DNA of 64,000 nucleotides, from the NCBI RefSeq assembly GCF_036898095.1, contig NC_090743.1, positions 17,591,351-17,655,350 of the forward strand, written 5' to 3'. The notes under the pieces are model-generated. The model worked only from the letters and a program-made list of their open reading frames with translations, did not search any database and had not been told where the DNA came from. The DNA is from Palaemon carinicauda. Its lineage: Eukaryota; Arthropoda; Malacostraca; Decapoda; Palaemonidae. Shown here in pieces: positions 58,651-64,000 of this stretch. Each line of letters starts with the position of its first letter. Positions within the stretch are counted from its first letter, which is position 1. The position numbers and the translations under genes are program-made.

Positions 58651-61600
58651 CATCAGAGCAAAGACAAGATTACTAGATCCATAGACAACCAATAAATAGT
58701 GTGATGACAAATTCCACCACTTACTCTATGTGATCAGAAGAACGAGGAGTAACAGTCTCCAATCAAAGATAGCTACCTTCTTGGTCATGTTAGAAATACA
58801 CACTGCTAAACAGATAACCAATCCTTCTAAGAAGACTCGTCCAGTAGAATCGCCGTCCTCCCAATGCTGCTGATCTTGAATACTCATAGTGAAACATGTA
58901 AAGCGAGTCAAGAGAAAGTGCAGTGTCTGGGGACATTTGAAGACCCCAAAGGCAAGGATATCCGAGTGTTAAATCAGCACGAAAAAATATTTAAAAAAAA
59001 AAACAAAAAAATGTGTTCTTACTAGCATTTTGACCTCATGGAAGGATAAATCTCTACATTGGATCATTCAGCTGCTGATATCCAGGAGACAGTAAGTTTT
59101 CCCAATTATAAAGGTAATTATCTGAGAGAGAATGGTTGATTCTCGTGTTCACAAACAGCACAACCACCGACTGATTACTCAAAATTACAATCACCTCCAT
59201 TTCAAAAGGATGCCAAAGAAAATATTATAATATATACAATACTGGCCAAGAAAAGGTAATTGAATTCTGTTGAAAAGCTCTTTACAGCATAATATTACAA
59301 GTACTGCTCAGAGGTCAAACAAAAGCTCCTACAAGTGTTCAGTTCGATTCAGAAATTACAACCGCCCATTAAATTTAGCTCTCGATTTATCCATGTGCCA
59401 ATAATGTACGAACACAATGCATTTCATCTGTATGATTTAATCATAATGGTGGTTTTTTTGCCCATTGGAAGTTTAAGGGTACTATTCGATGGCCAAAATA
59501 TTCCACAATATTCGATAAATCAAAAAACTCAATCCACCACCACCACAAAAAAAAAAAATTGCAAGAAAAGACCCACATTTTTACAATTCCGAAATCTTTA
59601 AATTACACCCATGTGCACACAGAAGGACAAGATTTCCCAGCATAAAAGATGGTGCCTCAAAAGAATAACACAAAGGCCATATTCATGTTACAACAGTACA
59701 TCATAGAATTAATATTTCAAGCACTACAGTTTTACATCTTTTCTGTCTTTTGCCTTTACGTACACCTCAATATTAATGTTTGCAAAAACTTAAAATCACG
59801 ATTTTTTCATAAACTTTCCATCCCTTATTCATAAACGATGTTTATTTGTACAGTACATGGGAATGTATAATGTAACCAGGTAATGAGTACCTGCCTAGCT
59901 ATAACTAAGCATTTTTGCCATTAGTTTTTATCTTGAAGGCTAGCTGAAACTTAGAACAAATGGGACTTAGAAAGGTTCAAGTGAATATCAAGAAAATATT
60001 ACCAAATAGAATACAGTATCCAGTGTAACTATATACTCTTTTAAGTTTGTCATTTTGAGTGAATAGTTGAAAGAGTAATGAATTGCACAGGTTGGCTCAA
60101 TTATAGTTATTAATTAAAGAACAAACTTGAAATCCCTGTAGGTAAAGCAGATATGGACAATTGTAATTCAAATTTCACAATGATGTACACCACAGTGGGT
60201 TTCAAATAAAAAACTAACAGCTATCAATAAAGATAATATTCCTAGGCTCATAAATGATCATTGTCATTTGCCACACAGTTTTTGAGATATTTAGATTAAG
60301 CAGTATGGCTGCACTACATTTTAAGATTATCACCGAGAAGAATAATAAAATGAAATATTCTAATAGTTATTTTAATGCTAAGACCTTTATTAAAATCTAC
60401 TTAACCAATTAAGTTAGTTACTTAAAACAATATTGTGTGATATATCCTGCCCCTCATTTCAAACACTGGTTTTATCTCTACTCTACTTCTAAGAATGATT
60501 TGTTTTCTAATCGAAATAGAACTCCTACTGCTGGTTATCCTCTTAAAACTCTGACAACGGTGTAAAGAAAGATAAATTTCCATACCACAAGAAATATTAA
60601 TTGTACTTATCATTGCTTACTGGTAAAATACACCTAGCAAAAATATTGGACTATCATCTGGACTGATTCAGATTACATTATTTTCATATAAACATTGGCA
60701 CTAGAGTACTTTACTTATTCTTCCAAATCTCAGAATCCACATGGAGAAAATTAAGACTGAATATCCCCCAACTCCCCAAAAATAACCTACATATTCAACA
60801 TGAAAAGTAGTTATGCAAAATTCATTTGAACAGTATCTTACACCATATAACTGCATTCGCCTTTGCGAAATACTCCTATCAACACATAATAGAAATAGCT
60901 CTTTGCAAAAATAACATTAATATTAAAGAATATTTTTCCTAAGAACATTTTCCAATAAAATAAAGAAATCACGTTATCTTTGAATCTATATAAAGTATTC
61001 AAAATACCAACAGATTTTACTGATCCACAGCAATACTATTTACAAATTACGAATGAAATACAGGGGAAAGATGAAAAACAAAAGATAAGTTTCCTATACC
61101 TTCTTTTCTTCATGTTTCCAGGCTATTTCTTCACCATTGCATTTACTCACACTAATCTGTGTTCCTGACATCATGTCTTTTTAAGGCTTTATCCTTTTCT
61201 ATTCCTTAAAACTATTTCTATGTCCTGAATTTAGTAATATCACTAATACCACAAAATTTTTTAGCTATAAAGCTCTATCATTCCATAGGAAATTTTCCGT
61301 CTTTCACGAGAAGGAAACTGGAAGAAGTACTTTGGGAGCATCGTGGGAATTAATGTTAAAGCATTTAAAATTACTTAGATAAGAAAGTCTAAGACCATAA
61401 TGAAAGAAATATAAATATTACTTTATTCTAAAAGTGTACAGTATATTAAACTATTAAATAATTGGCTTGTTATGAATATTAGCCATCAGAATGAAAGATC
61501 CAGAGATATTACCTTAAGTTAATTTTTTGTTTCCTTATAAAACCAGTCGATTGAGTCTACTATCAACTAAAAAGTCTTTCCCTTATTTTTTAGCGTTACT

Positions 61601-62198
61601 TTACCAACTATTCACTCTTAATTACATAAGATCATAAATATACAATACAGAAAGCTATCAAAAATAACAAAAAACTATTACTCTTTTTAGTAAACGGCTA
61701 TAACATAGCAGTGCAACCTGTTCACATGAACATATTACTATTAATTACAGAAGTGCACTAACTTTCAACTGACGCAACAAAAACAAATAGGCAAGTGTTT
61801 ACCTCATCACTTATAAAACTGGATTGTTTCATGGTATACAATTAAAGCGAAAAGTAAAAATACAAGGTTAAAAAATATTAATCCTCAAAGAACAAAGCAA
61901 TTCATCAGTCAAATTATGAATTTTAAAGTTGAAAATTAAAAACAAAAAGAAGTCTGCCATTCAGTTTGAATGTTAAAAAATGAAGCAAAACAAATTCTAG
62001 AAAAGGACAACACGATTAAACAGTGCCAACTACAACTGTTAATATACACTGTTACATACACTTCAGTATTTTAATAAAATAGCTTTTGGCTTAGGAGATC
62101 AGTCAATGGGAGTAAAAAGGGCAGGATAAAAAAAAAAGATCAACCCACACCACACACATCTCTTATCAAGTGCAAGAAATGCACTTTCAGAGCTTTAC

Positions 62199-62306
62199 CA
62201 CTGCCATATAGTTCTGTGGTGGGAGTACATTGCCCCATAGGCGGCCTCGTGGAGAGAGCCAAGCTGTGGGGAACCGTAGGAGGGCTGCTCGTGGCAGGAA
62301 AGCCAC
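62199..62306 (-). CDS. CPSF6: possible CPSF6 cassette exon (108 bp)
   Basis: Candidate exon between the two proline-rich exons. On the minus strand the acceptor is ttgttggcag and the donor gtaaag. The 108 bp begin with two bases and end with one, the same phase as the flanking junctions, so inclusion or skipping keeps the frame. In that phase it encodes 36 residues (from GGFPATSSPPTVPHS to PTTELYG). Human CPSF6 has a known alternative exon of similar size in the same proline-rich region, from memory about 37 residues; I see no clear sequence identity with it. Caution: all three minus-strand frames are open across this segment, and another frame (including SYGSPQLGSLHEAAYGAMY) also looks protein-like. 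Phase and junctions support the exon; its frame and use are unproven. Confidence 0.45.
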
Positions 62307-62590
62307 CTGCCAACAAATACCAATAATTTAAAGTCTCCCTTAACCCAATCTGGTAAAGGTTGTCCCTAAATTATCTGAAAGGATTAATGAATGATATGAA
62401 CTACTATACTGTACTACCATCTATTCAATGAGAGACCGAGGGGCGGATGTCTTGGCATGCACTTACTATTGAGCAAGATACACAATGAACATTTCATGGC
62501 ACCCCCTCTCATATTTACCTTTTGTTAAAAGTATGACCATGCAATTTCAACAACAAAACTCCAATATAAATAATTTTTACATCAAATTAC

Positions 62591-62794
62591 CTTGTATAAA
62601 ATCTGGTCTAGGAGGCGGAGCCCGAGGATCAATAGGTGGTGGTGGACCCCTAGGTGGAGGTGGTCCTTGTTGTCCTGGTGGTGGTCCCATATTTGGTGGA
62701 GGACCTCGAGGTGGTCCAGGAGGGGGGGCTCCGGGTCCTCCAGGATGTACAGGTCTTTGCATATGGCCTGGAGGGGGACCTCTTGGACCAGGAC
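62591..62794 (-). CDS. CPSF6: CPSF6 proline/glycine-rich internal exon
   Basis: Coding exon of cleavage and polyadenylation specificity factor 6, the 68-kDa subunit of nuclear cleavage factor Im, which helps choose poly(A) sites on pre-mRNA. On the minus strand an acceptor ending ttttttgtag precedes the exon and a gtaattt donor follows it. The 204 bp start with two bases completing a codon and end with one base. They encode about 67 residues of Pro/Gly-rich sequence (GPRGPPPGHMQRPVHPGG, then PPPNMGPPPGQQG, ending PRPDFIQ). This matches the low-complexity proline-rich segment that follows the RRM in CPSF6. The exon has no start codon, and its phase requires at least one upstream exon, which I do not find before 64000. 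The assignment rests mainly on in-phase joining to the conserved downstream exons, because proline-rich sequence alone is not diagnostic. Confidence 0.8.
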
Positions 62795-64000
62795 CTACAA
62801 AAAATCAAAGACCAAAGTAGTAGTTTAGGTACAGTCAGTGTGACAAATGGAATATATTCAGTTTACAAAAGAACACTTCTCTTAAAGACTCAAGTGGAAA
62901 AAAAATGCAGTATTTGCCATGAAACGGCTACCTGGTCATTCTAACTCGAGATGAAAAGAAGGCACTAACAATACATGGTCAGGGCCGCAAAATATTCTGC
63001 ATTTCCTTTAGTTCCTTAGTGACCATCCATAATTCAGAGATGGAAGGAGAAAAGTTCTTTAAAGTTAATAGCTTGGTACAAGAAATAATTTCCTTATATT
63101 ACTAAACAGATTTTTAATAAACATAACTATTAATCACAGGTTTAATACACAAAACTATTAATCATATGTTGCCTTCTCCAACTTCATCATCTGATAGCTA
63201 TGCAAAATATGTTTAAGCAAAGAATCCTACCGCAATAGAACCTGACCTTAATGGAAAGAACTGTATGTTGCTAAGGCAATATGGCCCTGCAAAAGGGGTA
63301 AGAGAGGCATTTAGAACCTATGAATTACCTATGCTTAATCTATCAAGATCCCTCCGATGGACCTGCACTGGGGTAGAGGCATTCAGAACCTACAAATTAC
63401 CTATCCTTATTCTATTGTACTCCATCCGAGGATTAAAAGTTGCAGGGATTGTTAAAAGTTTGTATATTGAAAATTGTCTTTCTGGAATAAAATATCACTT
63501 GTTCAAACTTGATCCTTTAATAAATTGCCTGAATAGATATTGAAGGTGACCAGAAGAAATCCTTGCTACCAAGCCTAACTCTGGGTACTTGATGGGTCAA
63601 GATTCAGAGGGCAGTTAGTATTCATGATACAGGCAGAAATAAAGCCATACTATGTATTGAAGGATAGTGAGCTATAATGTAAGCTTCATGGTCGGTGTTC
63701 ACCGAAGAAGTTTCAGATAGATCGTCTCGAAGACCCTTGCACAACAACTTGGTCTGCTGCAATCACAGGTCCAAACGAGAAACTAACCAAATACTTGAGA
63801 GTTTGGTTTCTTTGGGGGAAAACTGGTAGAGAGAAAACTGCAACCTTTAAATTCCTGCCCTGATAAAAGATGACTAATCCAACGAGTTCTAAAAGGAAAA
63901 ACCTTCCATTACCAATATTCCAGAAATGTTTGAAGGAGGAGGTATGGGACACAATCCCTCTAGAGATACATTCCTATGGATCTAACTGAGCATAGCAATG
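62795..64000 (-). other. CPSF6 upstream intron to window edge
   Basis: AT-rich DNA upstream of the first detected CPSF6 exon. The exon phase requires a preceding exon, so this should be intron. It carries a two-copy direct repeat (63292-63440). I find no RRM-coding exon here. Confidence 0.6.
63292..63440. repeat. two-copy direct repeat, about 74-bp period
   Basis: The phrase gggtaagagaggcatttagaacctatgaattacctatgctta recurs as gggtagaggcattcagaacctacaaattacctatcctta, each followed by a ccatccgagg or cctccgatgg end. Two diverged tandem copies. Confidence 0.7.

Larger units (their letters stand above)
51153..62198 (-). other. CPSF6 long intron (11 kb) with relics
   Basis: AT-rich intron between proline-rich exons; it extends to 62590 if the cassette exon is skipped. 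It contains a plus-strand open exon-like segment (53714-53894), an I-type LINE end (56105-56515), a (TA)n array (57379-57516) and a DIRS pol fragment (57750-58650). From 58650 to 62198 I see no gene, only AT-rich sequence and short homopolymers. Confidence 0.65.

Noticed and set aside
62485..62820. Gly-rich plus-strand ORF
   Set aside because: Antisense shadow of the proline-rich CPSF6 exon; CCN codons read backwards as Gly and Trp.

Overview
The window is nuclear DNA of an animal, most likely a decapod crustacean. The signs are very large introns, several degenerate DIRS-type tyrosine-recombinase retrotransposons, CR1/Jockey-, RTE- and I-type LINEs, a Tigger/pogo relic, many foldback MITEs, and long (GA)n, (CA)n, (TA)n and GAGG microsatellites. 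The host gene is an ordinary arthropod spliceosomal gene. The organism call is inference; nothing here fixes a species. There is no bacterial or organellar signature and no CRISPR array. || The one host gene I can name is the C-terminal part of CPSF6 (CFIm68), the large subunit of mammalian-type cleavage factor Im. It lies on the minus strand between about 62.8 and 37.3 kb. I assign six coding exons by GT-AG junctions and unbroken phase: 62591-62794, 50989-51152, 44354-44492, 44017-44123, 39953-40251 and 37296-37530. Together they encode 381 C-terminal residues: a proline-rich region, the conserved [14 protein letters not shown] to KSYG block, and an RS/RE/RD-rich tail ending in a stop. A possible 108-bp phase-symmetric cassette exon sits at 62199-62306. 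The 5' part of the gene, including the RRM and the first exons, lies beyond 64000. || Layout. 1-7.7 kb: degenerate DIRS-like retrotransposon (A), minus strand, with reverse transcriptase, RNase H and tyrosine recombinase remnants. It has about 153-bp inverted repeats at 698-850 and 7518-7670, a partly duplicated recombinase, and a 27-bp minisatellite. 7.7-15.2 kb: a TA-flanked element with perfect 20-bp terminal inverted repeats (8921-15243). Its subterminal parts hold repeats of about 190 bp carrying a TGACGTCA box, and a near-intact LINE (10.0-14.2 kb) lies inside it. 15.2-20.4 kb: a second DIRS element (B), plus strand. 20.4-22.5 kb: a MITE with 65-bp inverted repeats, a second copy of the TGACGTCA repeats, and a purine microsatellite. 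22.5-37 kb: intergenic DNA with foldback elements, an RTE reverse-transcriptase relic, a Tigger relic and dispersed repeats. 37-64 kb: CPSF6 exons and long introns with further relics (I-type LINE end at 56.1-56.5 kb, DIRS fragment at 57.7-58.6 kb) and one unexplained open exon-like segment on the plus strand (53.7-53.9 kb). || The mobile elements show no functional link to CPSF6. They make up the DNA downstream of it and fill its introns. The points most worth checking are the LINE whose ORF1 and ORF2 share one frame across a single TAG with no ATG between them, the CPSF6 cassette exon, the TGACGTCA repeat family, and the orphan exon-like segment in the CPSF6 intron.
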